This document shows positions 45,197 through 53,302 of a DNA stretch of 64,000 nt, in pieces. Positions within the stretch are counted from its first letter, which is position 1. Every line of letters begins with the position of its first letter. The stretch spans positions 310,001 through 374,000 of the forward strand of contig NZ_MLCE01000023.1 of the NCBI RefSeq assembly GCF_002300165.1. The letters are read 5' to 3'. The translations under genes were made by a program, and so were the position numbers. The stretch is from Streptomyces sp. Tue6028 (GTDB lineage Bacteria; Actinomycetota; Actinomycetes; Streptomycetales; Streptomycetaceae). A model generated the notes under the pieces. The model saw only the letters and a program-made list of their open reading frames with translations. It had not been told where the DNA came from and did not search any database.

Positions 45197-46072
45197 ATGA
45201 CGCCGCGAGATGCTTCAGACGCGAACGACAACCGGTGGTCCGACCTGGACCGACCGCCCCTGAACGCCACCGCCCTGAACCGGGCGCTCGTCCGCGAAGG
45301 CGAGCACGGCAGCCTGTGGCGCGATGTCCAGGTGGTGGAGCGCACCGGATCCACCAACTCCGACCTCGTCGCCCTGGCCGGCGACGGGAAGGCGGACGAG
45401 GGCGCCGTCCTCGTCGCCGAGGAACAGAACGCCGGGCGCGGCCGTCTCGACCGCAGCTGGACGGCGCCCGCCCGCTCCGGCCTCTTCTTCTCCGTCCTGC
45501 TCAAGCCCACCGGGGTCCCCGTCGAGCGCTGGGGCTGGCTGCCGCTGCTCACCGGCGTCGCCGTCGCGACCGGGCTGTCCCGCGCCGCCGGCGTCGACAC
45601 GGCACTCAAGTGGCCCAACGACCTGCTGGTGACCGTCGACGGGGAGGAACGCAAGGCCGGAGGCATCCTCGCCGAGCGCGCCGGGACGGACTCCGTCGTG
45701 GTCGGCATCGGCATCAACGTCACCCTGCGCGAGGACGAACTGCCGGTGCCGGGGGCCGGGTCGCTGGCGCTCGCGGGAGCGGTGAGCACGGACCGTGACA
45801 CCGTGCTGCGGGCCGTGCTGCGGTCCCTGGAGGACTGGTACCTGCGGTGGCGCGACGCCGCCGGCGACCCCGTCGCATCCGGTCTCCAGGAGACGTACGC
45901 CGCCGGGTGCGCGACGCTCGGACGAGTGGTCCGCGCCGAACTGCCGGGCGACCGCTCGATCACCGGCGAGGCCGTCGCCCTGGACGGGGACGGCCGGCTG
46001 GTCATCGCCACGGAAACGGGCGTGCAGCAGCCCGTCGGCGCGGGCGACGTGGTGCACCTGCGGCCCGCGTAG
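45197..46072 (+). CDS. birA: Biotin-[acetyl-CoA-carboxylase] ligase
   Basis: 291-residue class I biotin protein ligase without an N-terminal DNA-binding domain. Catalytic domain: VVERTGSTNSDLVALA, biotin/ATP loop AEEQNAGRGRLDRSW, LKWPNDLL and KAGGILAE, and a C-terminal SH3-like domain (TETGVQQPVGAGDVVHLRP). Attaches biotin to AccA2 Lys555. Leaderless start. Confidence 0.93.
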   Translation: MTPRDASDANDNRWSDLDRPPLNATALNRALVREGEHGSLWRDVQVVERTGSTNSDLVALAGDGKADEGAVLVAEEQNAGRGRLDRSWTAPARSGLFFSVLLKPTGVPVERWGWLPLLTGVAVATGLSRAAGVDTALKWPNDLLVTVDGEERKAGGILAERAGTDSVVVGIGINVTLREDELPVPGAGSLALAGAVSTDRDTVLRAVLRSLEDWYLRWRDAAGDPVASGLQETYAAGCATLGRVVRAELPGDRSITGEAVALDGDGRLVIATETGVQQPVGAGDVVHLRPA

Positions 46073-46223
46073 GGAGCCCCGGCGGCCGAAAACCCCCGGC
46101 CGGGACGGTGCCCGTGGAAACCTCCCGACCTGGGTCCCGGCGTCGGGAGTGAGCCAGCGCACACCTGCCGTAGAGTTGAGCGCGGCCGATATCTGACCTC
46201 GGCAGATCGGAAGGGCAGCAGGC

Positions 46224-47486
46224 GTGACCGTCGACGACACCGGCTCCGACGCGGGCGCCCGGCCCGCCCCTGACGGCGAGCCGGGCCGTACCGCCGGGCC
46301 GGTCACCGACGCGTCGCCCTCGCCGGCCGACGCCCGGCCCGGGACACGGCCGGACGCCGGGTCCGACACGGGCCCCGACGCCCGTACCGACCTGAACGGC
46401 CGCATGGACCTCCCCGCCGAGCCCGAGGACGGCGAGGACCCCCTGGCGCTCCGCCTGGAAGGGCTCATCCTCGGCGCGGAGCGCCGCTACACGCCCTTCC
46501 AGGCAGCCCGCAGCGCCGGTGTCTCCATGGAGCTGGCGTCCCGCTTCTGGCGGGCCATGGGCTTCGCCGACATCGGGCAGGCCAAGGCGCTCACCGAGGC
46601 GGACGTGCTCGCCCTGCGGCGCCTGGCCGGTCTCGTCGAGGCGGGGCTGCTCAGCGAGGCCATGGCAGTGCAGGTCGCCCGTTCCACCGGCCAGACCACG
46701 GCCCGTCTCGCCGAGTGGCAGATCGACTCCTTCCTGGAGGGCCTCACGGAGCCTCCGGAACCGGGGATGACCCGCACCGAGGTGACGTACCCCCTGATCG
46801 AGCTGCTCCTGCCCGAGCTGGAGGAGTTCCTCGTCTACGTCTGGCGGCGCCAGCTCGCCGCCGCCACCGGCCGGGTCGTGCAGGCGGCGGACGACGAGGA
46901 GATGGTCGACCGGCGCCTCGCCGTCGGCTTCGCCGACCTCGTGGGCTTCACCCGGCTGACCCGCCGCATGGAGGAGGAGGAACTCGGCGAGCTCGTCGAG
47001 GCCTTCGAGACCACTGCGGCCGACCTGGTGGCCGCGCACGGGGGACGCCTCATCAAGACCCTCGGCGACGAGGTGCTGTACGCGGCGGACGACGCCGGGA
47101 TCGCCGCCGAGATCGCGCTGCGGCTCATCGAGACGATGGCGCACGACGAGACGATGCCCGAGCTGCGCGTCGGCATCGCCTTCGGCACGGTGACCACGCG
47201 GATGGGCGACGTGTTCGGCACCACCGTGAACCTCGCGAGCCGGCTCACGTCGATAGCACCGCGCGACGCCGTCCTGGTGGACGGCGCGTTCGCGGAGGAA
47301 TTGATCCGCACCGGGGAGGCCCCGGCCTCCGAGGCGGAGGCCGCCGAGGCCGCGGCCACCGCCGAGAAGGAGGGCGAGGAACCGCCCACCTACCGTTTCG
47401 CCCTCCAGCCGATGTGGCAGCGCCCGGTGCGTGGCCTCGGTGTGATCGAGCCGTGGTTGCTCGCACGCCGGGACACCGAGTCGTAG
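46224..47486 (+). CDS. cya: Class III adenylate cyclase
   Basis: 420-residue cyclase that makes cAMP. Disordered acidic/Pro N-terminus (1-65), a MerR/pH-like helical regulatory region (about 75-175: LILGAERRYTPFQAARSAGV, ALTEADVLALRRLAGLVEAG), and a C-terminal class III cyclase domain (about 230-350) with metal-binding Asp in VGFADLVGFTRL and GGRLIKTLGDEVLYAADD. GTG 46224 with GGAAGGG upstream. cAMP acts with Crp in germination and antibiotic control in S. coelicolor. Confidence 0.93.
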   Translation: MTVDDTGSDAGARPAPDGEPGRTAGPVTDASPSPADARPGTRPDAGSDTGPDARTDLNGRMDLPAEPEDGEDPLALRLEGLILGAERRYTPFQAARSAGVSMELASRFWRAMGFADIGQAKALTEADVLALRRLAGLVEAGLLSEAMAVQVARSTGQTTARLAEWQIDSFLEGLTEPPEPGMTRTEVTYPLIELLLPELEEFLVYVWRRQLAAATGRVVQAADDEEMVDRRLAVGFADLVGFTRLTRRMEEEELGELVEAFETTAADLVAAHGGRLIKTLGDEVLYAADDAGIAAEIALRLIETMAHDETMPELRVGIAFGTVTTRMGDVFGTTVNLASRLTSIAPRDAVLVDGAFAEELIRTGEAPASEAEAAEAAATAEKEGEEPPTYRFALQPMWQRPVRGLGVIEPWLLARRDTES

Positions 47487-47570
47487 TCCTGGGCATCCGC
47501 GCACCGGCCGGGCCGTAGGCCGGTCGTCGCGGCGGGCCGGACACCGGGGCACCGGCCGGCCGTCGGCCGC

Positions 47571-48638
47571 TCATCCGGGCAGACCCGGGAGGCCGGGCGC
47601 CGACAGCCCGTGCACACAGATGCCGACGATCGGGACGCACACGCCTGGCGGCTCGGGCCGCGGCGCCGGGGCGTGACTGCTGGCGCCCGGCGTCGGAGTG
47701 GCCGGGGCGGTCGTCGCCCGCGGCGGCGGGGTGGTCATCGGCACCGAGGGGATGCCCGTCGCGCCCGGTGCGTCGCTCGCGACGGCACTGCCGTGGGGCC
47801 ACGGTGTCGTCGGGACGGCCGAGGGCGTCGTCGGGGGCGCCGTGGGAGTGCCGCTGTCGTCCGATGCCGGAGTCGTGGCGGCACCGCCCATCACGCCGGA
47901 CGCCGTGGCGGCGGTCGATCGCGCAGAGGGCACCGCCTCCACCGTGGTGACGGCGGACCCCGCCGAGCCCGCGGGGTCGGTGGCGTTCCCCGCGCGCGGC
48001 TCGGCCTCCGCGCTCCCGCCGCCCCCGATCACCGAGTCGGGGGCCACCCGCGCGAGGCTCAGCACCCCCGCGGCGAGCGCGAGTCCCCCCACGGCGAAGA
48101 GCACGCGCCTCGGCCGCGGCCTGCGGTGCCGGCCCCGCACGGGGCGGAACCGCCCGGGCGCGACGGCCGCGTCCCCGGACTTCGGCGCCCCCTCGCGAGG
48201 GCGGGGCCCCGAGGGCTCGGTGCGGGTCCCGCGGGCACCGTCCGCCACGGGGGCGGACCGGACCGGGCCGCCCTTCGTGCCGCCACCACCGCTTCCGGAG
48301 CGCCGAGCGCTGCCTGAGGCGCCTTCCGGGGTGCCGCTGCCGGCCGTATCGCTCTCCGGGGTGCCGTCGGTGTCCGTGCCGGCCCTCGACGCGCCGCCCA
48401 CCGACGACCCGCCGTCGTCCGCGGCCCCGTGGGTGGCGTCCCCTGCCGTGTCGGTGGGTGTGGGGGTGAGGTCGTCCGGTCGGGCCGCGGCGATGGTGGG
48501 GGCCGGGGCCGTTCCGCAAGGAGCCGGATCTGTCGTGCGGGCCGGCGCGGGGCCGGTCCGTGGCGCGCTGCTCTTCGTGGGGCCGGCCTGAGGTTCCGGG
48601 CGGGTCCTGTCGACGTCTGTCGTATGGCCGTTCGTCAT
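47571..48638 (-). CDS. Ala/Pro/Thr-rich single-pass membrane protein
   Basis: 355-residue low-complexity protein: disordered N-terminal 170 residues (Thr/Pro/Gly/Ala), a basic patch GRFRPVRGRHRRPRPRR, one membrane helix VLFAVGGLALAAGVLSLARV, an extracytoplasmic Thr/Pro/Ser-rich stalk, and a short C-terminal segment with two Cys (VCVPIVGICVHGL). ATG 48638 has GGGAGGGACG upstream. No known domain. Coding is supported by the ribosome site and membrane topology; confidence is reduced by low complexity. Confidence 0.68.
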   Translation of the reverse strand: MTNGHTTDVDRTRPEPQAGPTKSSAPRTGPAPARTTDPAPCGTAPAPTIAAARPDDLTPTPTDTAGDATHGAADDGGSSVGGASRAGTDTDGTPESDTAGSGTPEGASGSARRSGSGGGGTKGGPVRSAPVADGARGTRTEPSGPRPREGAPKSGDAAVAPGRFRPVRGRHRRPRPRRVLFAVGGLALAAGVLSLARVAPDSVIGGGGSAEAEPRAGNATDPAGSAGSAVTTVEAVPSARSTAATASGVMGGAATTPASDDSGTPTAPPTTPSAVPTTPWPHGSAVASDAPGATGIPSVPMTTPPPRATTAPATPTPGASSHAPAPRPEPPGVCVPIVGICVHGLSAPGLPGLPG

Positions 48639-48842
48639 GGTCGTCCCTCCCCTACGTGCCCGCGCCCCCCGAAGCGCTGTGGCGGTGCGCAGGTTATGCA
48701 CGGTTCGCGCGCGATGGGCGGGAGTTGGGCCGGATGTCACCCGAACGGGGACGTACGGGGCGGGGGAGCGGGTTTCCTGGGGCGGCGTCGGCTGCGATGA
48801 TCGGGGCGTCGGTTGTTAACCCACGTTAACCGGGAGGGCGTC

Positions 48843-49673
48843 ATGGCGGAGCAGGGGCCGGAGTCGACGACGGAGCAGGTCGACGAACGGCGGTTCGGGG
48901 AGTTCGTCGCCGTACGGCGGCACGGGCACGTCGCCGAGCTCGCCCTCGACCGGCCCAAGGCCATGAACGCGGTGTCCACCGAGATGGCCCGCTCGATCGC
49001 CGGGGCCTGCGATGCGCTCGCCGCCGACCGGGACGTACGCGTGGTGGTGCTCGCGTCCACCCATGAGCGGGCCTTCTGTGTCGGCGCCGACCTGAAGGAG
49101 CGCAATTCCTTCACCGACGCCGACCTGGTGCGGCAGCGTCCGGTGGCGCGGGCCGCGTACACGGGTGTCCTGGAGCTGCCGATGCCGACCATCGCGGCCG
49201 TGCACGGCTTCGCGCTGGGCGGCGGGTTCGAGCTGGCGCTGTCGTGCGATCTGATCGTGGCCGACCGCACGGCGGTCGTCGGGCTGCCCGAGGTGTCCGT
49301 CGGGGTGATCCCCGGCGGCGGCGGCACACAGTTGCTGCCCCGGCGGGTCGGCGCGGCCCGCGCGGCCGAGCTCATCTTCTCGGCGCGGCGCCTGGAGGCG
49401 GCCGAGGCGCGGGAGTTGGGCCTCGTGGACGAACTGGTGGAGGCGGGGCGGGACACGGCGGAGGCCCTCGCGCTCGCCGCGCGCATCGCCGCGAACTCTC
49501 CCGTCGGTCTGCGCGCGGCCAAGCGGGCGCTGCGGCTCGGTCACGGCCTGGACCTGCGTGCGGGCCTGGAGGTCGAGGACTCCGCGTGGCGGTCGGTCGC
49601 CTTCTCGGGGGACCGGGCCGAGGGCGTGGCGGCCTTCAACGAGAAGCGCGCCCCGCAGTGGCCCGGCGAGTGA
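48843..49673 (+). CDS. Enoyl-CoA hydratase / isomerase family protein
   Basis: 276-residue crotonase-fold enzyme. Acyl-CoA pocket FCVGADLKERNS, oxyanion loop AAVHGFALGGGFELALSCDL, and catalytic-Glu region GLPEVSVGVIPGGGGTQLLPR; both glutamates of hydratases (in GGGFELAL and LPEVSVG) seem present, supporting hydration of 2-enoyl-CoA. ATG 48843 with GGGAGGG upstream. Stand-alone unit; the following spacer (49674-49911) is rich in CCGGCG repeats with no gene. Confidence 0.9.
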   Translation: MAEQGPESTTEQVDERRFGEFVAVRRHGHVAELALDRPKAMNAVSTEMARSIAGACDALAADRDVRVVVLASTHERAFCVGADLKERNSFTDADLVRQRPVARAAYTGVLELPMPTIAAVHGFALGGGFELALSCDLIVADRTAVVGLPEVSVGVIPGGGGTQLLPRRVGAARAAELIFSARRLEAAEARELGLVDELVEAGRDTAEALALAARIAANSPVGLRAAKRALRLGHGLDLRAGLEVEDSAWRSVAFSGDRAEGVAAFNEKRAPQWPGE

Positions 49674-49911
49674 AAGGGCCTGCCGGCGCCTGTCCGGCGG
49701 GGCGCCCGGCAGGGCTCCCGCCGGAGCCTCCCCGCCTCTTCCGGCGGCTCCCTCCGACGTCTCGGGCGGCTCGCGCCGGCCCCCTTCCGGCGACTCCCTC
49801 CGGCGCTCCGGGCGGCTCCCGCCGGGCTCCCCTTCCGGTCCCTTCCGGCGGTGCCCGCCCCCTCGGACCCCTGTTCGCCGTATCAATGTCCCTAAATGCC
49901 ATGTTTTTACC

Positions 49912-49923
49912 TAGCCTGGGGTG
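49912..49923 (+). promoter_or_regulatory. Leaderless-type -10 box of the GGDEF gene
   Basis: TAGCCT (49912-49917), 6 nt, ATG 49924. GTG 49921 is only 3 nt away from the box and so less likely. Confidence 0.45.
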
Positions 49924-51075
49924 ATGGGTGAGGACAGTCGGCTGAAGGCCGTGGTGGAGCTGGCGCAGGGGATGGCGGCGGCACGCACCCCGCGCGAGTC
50001 GTGGCGGGCCGCGGCCCTCGGCGCGTGCCACGCGCTGGCCGGAAACTTCGCCGCGCTCTCCGTGTGGGAGCGCGAGCTCGGGCGGCTGAGGGTGCTCGCC
50101 AACGTGGGCGACCGGGCGGCGGACGAGGCCGAGTTCCCGGACGGGGAGTCCTATCCGGTGCACCAGTTCCCGGAGATCACCGAGTTCCTGCACGAGCGCT
50201 GGGCGGGCGGTGGTGGCCCGAACGCCTGGGTGGAGACCGCCGACGGCCCGGCGGGCGGCGGCGCCGGGTACTGCCACCAGCGCGTCGCCGCACTGCGCCG
50301 ACGGGGGCGCGGCTGCTGCGTGGTCGCCCCGATCGTCCTGCACGGCCGGGCCTGGGGCGAGCTGTACGTGGCCCGCTCCGCCGGTACTCCGGTCTTCGAC
50401 CGGGCCGACGCCGACTTCGCGACCGTGCTCGCCTCCGTCGTCGCCGCCGGGATAGCGCAGACCGAACGCCTGGAGGAGGCACGGCGGCTGGCGTTCACGG
50501 ACTCCCTCACCGGGCTCGCCAACCGCCGTGCCGTCGACATGCGCCTCGACGAGGCGGTCGAGCAGTACAAGAAGGACGGTGTCGTGGTCAGCCTCGTGGT
50601 CTGCGACCTGAACGGGCTCAAGCGCGTCAACGACACCCGCGGGCACGCGGTCGGCGACCGGCTCCTCGAACGGTTCGGGTCGGTGCTGTCCCTGTGCGGG
50701 GCCATGCTTCCGGGGACCCTGGCCGCCCGCCTCGGCGGCGACGAGTTCTGTCTGCTGGCGGTGGGCCCGCCGGCGGCCGCCGTGGTCCGGATCGCCGACG
50801 AACTGTGCCGCCGTGCGGCCGAGTTGGAGCTTGGAGAGGGTGTGGCGTGCGGGGTCGCCTCGACCGAGGAGGCGATCGGGCCCGTACGGTCCGCCCGCCG
50901 GCTGTTCCGGCTCGCGGACGCGGCCCAGTACCGGGCCAAGGCCGTCCGCGCGGCACGGCCCGTCGTCGCCGGGCGCGAGGGCCCCGACGACCCGGTCGTA
51001 CAGCTCGCGGACGCTCCGTCACCCACCGAGGGGGAGCGCCGCCGCTTCCGCGGACGCCATCAGCTGCGCCCCTGA
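49924..51075 (+). CDS. GAF-GGDEF diguanylate cyclase
   Basis: 383-residue cytosolic protein: GAF-like sensor domain (about 5-180; CCVVAPIVLHGRAWGELYVA) and GGDEF domain (about 185-345) with intact active site RLGGDEF (271-275) and FTDSLTGLANRRA. The RxxD inhibitory site before GGDEF is absent (the position reads LPGT), so product inhibition is not expected. Likely makes c-di-GMP, the ligand of BldD. Named as a Cdg protein in S. coelicolor (SCO4931-type; exact letter not asserted). Confidence 0.9.
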   Translation: MGEDSRLKAVVELAQGMAAARTPRESWRAAALGACHALAGNFAALSVWERELGRLRVLANVGDRAADEAEFPDGESYPVHQFPEITEFLHERWAGGGGPNAWVETADGPAGGGAGYCHQRVAALRRRGRGCCVVAPIVLHGRAWGELYVARSAGTPVFDRADADFATVLASVVAAGIAQTERLEEARRLAFTDSLTGLANRRAVDMRLDEAVEQYKKDGVVVSLVVCDLNGLKRVNDTRGHAVGDRLLERFGSVLSLCGAMLPGTLAARLGGDEFCLLAVGPPAAAVVRIADELCRRAAELELGEGVACGVASTEEAIGPVRSARRLFRLADAAQYRAKAVRAARPVVAGREGPDDPVVQLADAPSPTEGERRRFRGRHQLRP

Positions 51076-51188
51076 CCTGCCCGCCGTCGCGGACCGGGTT
51101 GCCCCGGACGTCCGGAGGTCCGCTGTGACGTTCGCCGGAGTAAGGGGTCAACCCGGCACCCACTAGTGACATCAACGAATTCACTGCG

Positions 51189-51201
51189 TACGCTCCTGAA
51201 T
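51189..51201 (+). promoter_or_regulatory. Leaderless-type -10 box of hutH
   Basis: TACGCT (51189-51194), 7 nt, ATG 51202. Confidence 0.45.
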
Positions 51202-52746
51202 ATGGATATGCACACTGTGGTGGTGGGGACGTCCGGGGTGACCGCGTCCGACGTTCTTGCCGTGGCGCGCGACGACGCCCGGATCGAGCTCTCCGGCGAG
51301 GCGGTGGCGGCCCTCGCCGCGGCCCGCGAGATCGTGGACGCGCTGGCGGCCAAGCCGGAGCCCGTCTACGGCGTCTCCACCGGGTTCGGCGCCCTCGCGA
51401 CCCGGCACATCAGCCGGGAGCTGCGCGCCCAGCTGCAGCGCAACATCGTCCGCTCGCACGCGGCCGGGATGGGCCCGCGCGTCGAGCGCGAGGTCGTCCG
51501 CGCGCTGATGTTCCTGCGGCTCAAGACCGTCTGCTCCGGCCACACGGGCGTACGCCCCGAGGTCGCGCAGACCATGGCGGACATCCTGAACGCCGGCATC
51601 ACCCCGGTTGTTCACGAGTACGGCTCGCTCGGCTGCTCCGGCGACCTGGCGCCGCTGTCCCACTGCGCGCTCACGCTCATGGGCGAGGGCGACGCGGAGG
51701 GCCCCGACGGCACCGTCCGCCCCGCCGGCGAGCTCCTCGCCGAACACGGCATCACCCCCGTGGAGCTTCGCGAGAAGGAGGGACTCGCCCTCCTGAACGG
51801 CACCGACGGCATGCTCGGCATGCTGGTCATGGCCCTCGCCGACCTGGAGGCGCTGTACAAGTCGGCCGACGTCACGGCCGCCCTCTCGCTCGAAGCGCTG
51901 CTCGGCACCGACAAGGTCCTCGCGCCCGAACTGCACGCGATCCGCCCGCACCCCGGACAGGGCGCCAGCGCCGCCAACATGCTGGCCGTGCTGAAGGGTT
52001 CGGAACTCACCGGGCACCACCAGGACGACGCCCCGCGCGTCCAGGACGCCTACTCCGTGCGCTGCGCGCCGCAGGTCGCCGGCGCGGGCCGCGACACCCT
52101 CGCCCACGCGCGCACGGTCGCCGAGCGCGAGCTGGCCTCGGCGGTCGACAACCCGGTCGTGCTGCCCGACGGCCGCGTCGAGTCGAACGGCAACTTCCAC
52201 GGCGCCCCCGTCGCCTACGTACTCGACTTCCTCGCGATCGCCGCCGCCGACCTCGGCTCCATCGCCGAGCGCCGCACCGACCGGCTCCTCGACAAGAACC
52301 GTTCGCACGGCCTGCCGCCGTTCCTCGCGGACGACGCCGGCGTCGACTCGGGCCTGATGATCGCCCAGTACACGCAGGCCGCCCTGGTGAGCGAGATGAA
52401 GCGCCTCGCCGTCCCGGCGTCCGCGGACTCCATCCCGTCCTCGGCGATGCAGGAGGACCACGTCTCCATGGGCTGGTCCGCGGCGCGCAAGCTGCGCACC
52501 GCCGTGGGCAACCTGACCCGCATCGTCGCCATCGAGCTGTACGCCGCCACCCGCGCGATCGAGCTGCGTGAAGGCCTGGCCCCGGCCCCCGCGACGCAGG
52601 CGGTCATCGACGCCGTCCGCGCGGCCGGCGTCCAGGGCCCCGGGCCGGACCGCTTCCTCGCCCCCGACCTGGAGGCGGCGGACGCGTTCGTGCGCGCGGG
52701 CGGGGTGCTGACGGCCGTGGAGCCGGTGACCGGTCCGCTCCAGTAG
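51202..52746 (+). CDS. hutH: Histidine ammonia-lyase
   Basis: Deaminates histidine to urocanate, first step of histidine use. 514 residues. The MIO cofactor triad is Cys145-Ser146-Gly147 (GSLGCSGDLAPLSH) instead of the usual Ala-Ser-Gly; the S. griseus enzyme has the same variant, so it is functional. Other signatures: GVSTGFGALATRHI, NGTDGMLGML, NNPVV-like DNPVVLPDGRVESNGNFHG. Leaderless start MDMHTVVV as in S. griseus. No other hut genes nearby. Confidence 0.96.
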   Translation: MDMHTVVVGTSGVTASDVLAVARDDARIELSGEAVAALAAAREIVDALAAKPEPVYGVSTGFGALATRHISRELRAQLQRNIVRSHAAGMGPRVEREVVRALMFLRLKTVCSGHTGVRPEVAQTMADILNAGITPVVHEYGSLGCSGDLAPLSHCALTLMGEGDAEGPDGTVRPAGELLAEHGITPVELREKEGLALLNGTDGMLGMLVMALADLEALYKSADVTAALSLEALLGTDKVLAPELHAIRPHPGQGASAANMLAVLKGSELTGHHQDDAPRVQDAYSVRCAPQVAGAGRDTLAHARTVAERELASAVDNPVVLPDGRVESNGNFHGAPVAYVLDFLAIAAADLGSIAERRTDRLLDKNRSHGLPPFLADDAGVDSGLMIAQYTQAALVSEMKRLAVPASADSIPSSAMQEDHVSMGWSAARKLRTAVGNLTRIVAIELYAATRAIELREGLAPAPATQAVIDAVRAAGVQGPGPDRFLAPDLEAADAFVRAGGVLTAVEPVTGPLQ

Positions 52747-52818
52747 CGGACCCCGTGGCACGCGGAGGGGCGCCGTCCGCCGGCACCCCTCCGCACCGGG
52801 CTGCCCTCCCCGGTGTGC

Positions 52819-52824
52819 TAGGGT
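52819..52824 (+). promoter_or_regulatory. -10 box of the cold-shock gene
   Basis: TGCTAGGGT: extended -10 TGN-TAGGGT. It implies a leader of about 135 nt, unusually AT-rich for this genome (52825-52925). Confidence 0.45.
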
Positions 52825-52860
52825 CTCGCATTGATACGTTTTGGTACCCATTTACTTTGT

Positions 52861-52898
52861 GCGCCTGATCGGAATCTTCCGCAGGCGCGTTTTGTTTT
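52861..52898 (+). terminator. Intrinsic-terminator-like hairpin inside the csp leader
   Basis: GCGCCTG-AT-CGGA, loop, TCCG-CAGGCGC (52861-52888), directly followed by GTTTTGTTTT. It lies between the csp promoter and the coding start and is followed by a direct repeat GCATCTCCGG (52903-52912 and 52925-52934). It could be an attenuator, or the terminator of a short leader RNA. Confidence 0.6.
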
Positions 52899-52964
52899 AC
52901 CGGCATCTCCGGCATTTTTCCGGTGCATCTCCGGATGGGACCCTTACCTGTTCGGGAGAACAAC

Positions 52965-53168
52965 ATGGCTACAGGAACCGTGAAGTGGTTCAACTCGGAA
53001 AAGGGCTTCGGCTTCATCGAGCAGGACGGCGGCGGCCCCGACGTCTTCGCCCACTACTCCAACATCGCGAGCTCCGGCTTCCGTGAGCTGCTGGAGGGCC
53101 AGAAGGTCTCGTTCGACGTCACGCAGGGCCAGAAGGGCCTGCAGGCGGAGAACATCATCCCCGCCTGA
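52965..53168 (+). CDS. Cold-shock protein, CspA family
   Basis: 67-residue single cold-shock domain with RNP1 KGFGFIEQ and RNP2 VFAHYS; binds single-stranded RNA/DNA as an RNA chaperone. ATG 52965 after CGGGAGAA. The long structured leader suggests post-transcriptional control. Next to a DEAD-box helicase, a frequent functional partner in cold adaptation. Confidence 0.96.
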   Translation: MATGTVKWFNSEKGFGFIEQDGGGPDVFAHYSNIASSGFRELLEGQKVSFDVTQGQKGLQAENIIPA

Positions 53169-53188
53169 TTCGGGGACGCGCTTTTCCA

Positions 53189-53226
53189 GAGCCGGGGCCC
53201 GCACCTTCGGGTGCGGGCCCCGGCTC
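53189..53226 (+). terminator. Terminator between csp and the helicase gene
   Basis: 17-bp perfect stem GAGCCGGGGCCCGCACC / GGTGCGGGCCCCGGCTC with a TTCG tetraloop. Confidence 0.85.
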
Positions 53227-53302
53227 GTGCTGTGAACGCCCGTCCGCGGACGGGCTCGGAGCGTGCAGTCCGTGGGGCCCAGGAAGGAAAACCAGATCCA
53301 GC

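Noticed and set aside
51634..51642. Cys-Ser-Gly instead of Ala-Ser-Gly in HutH as an inactive site
   Set aside because: The well-characterised Streptomyces griseus histidine ammonia-lyase has the same triad and is active.
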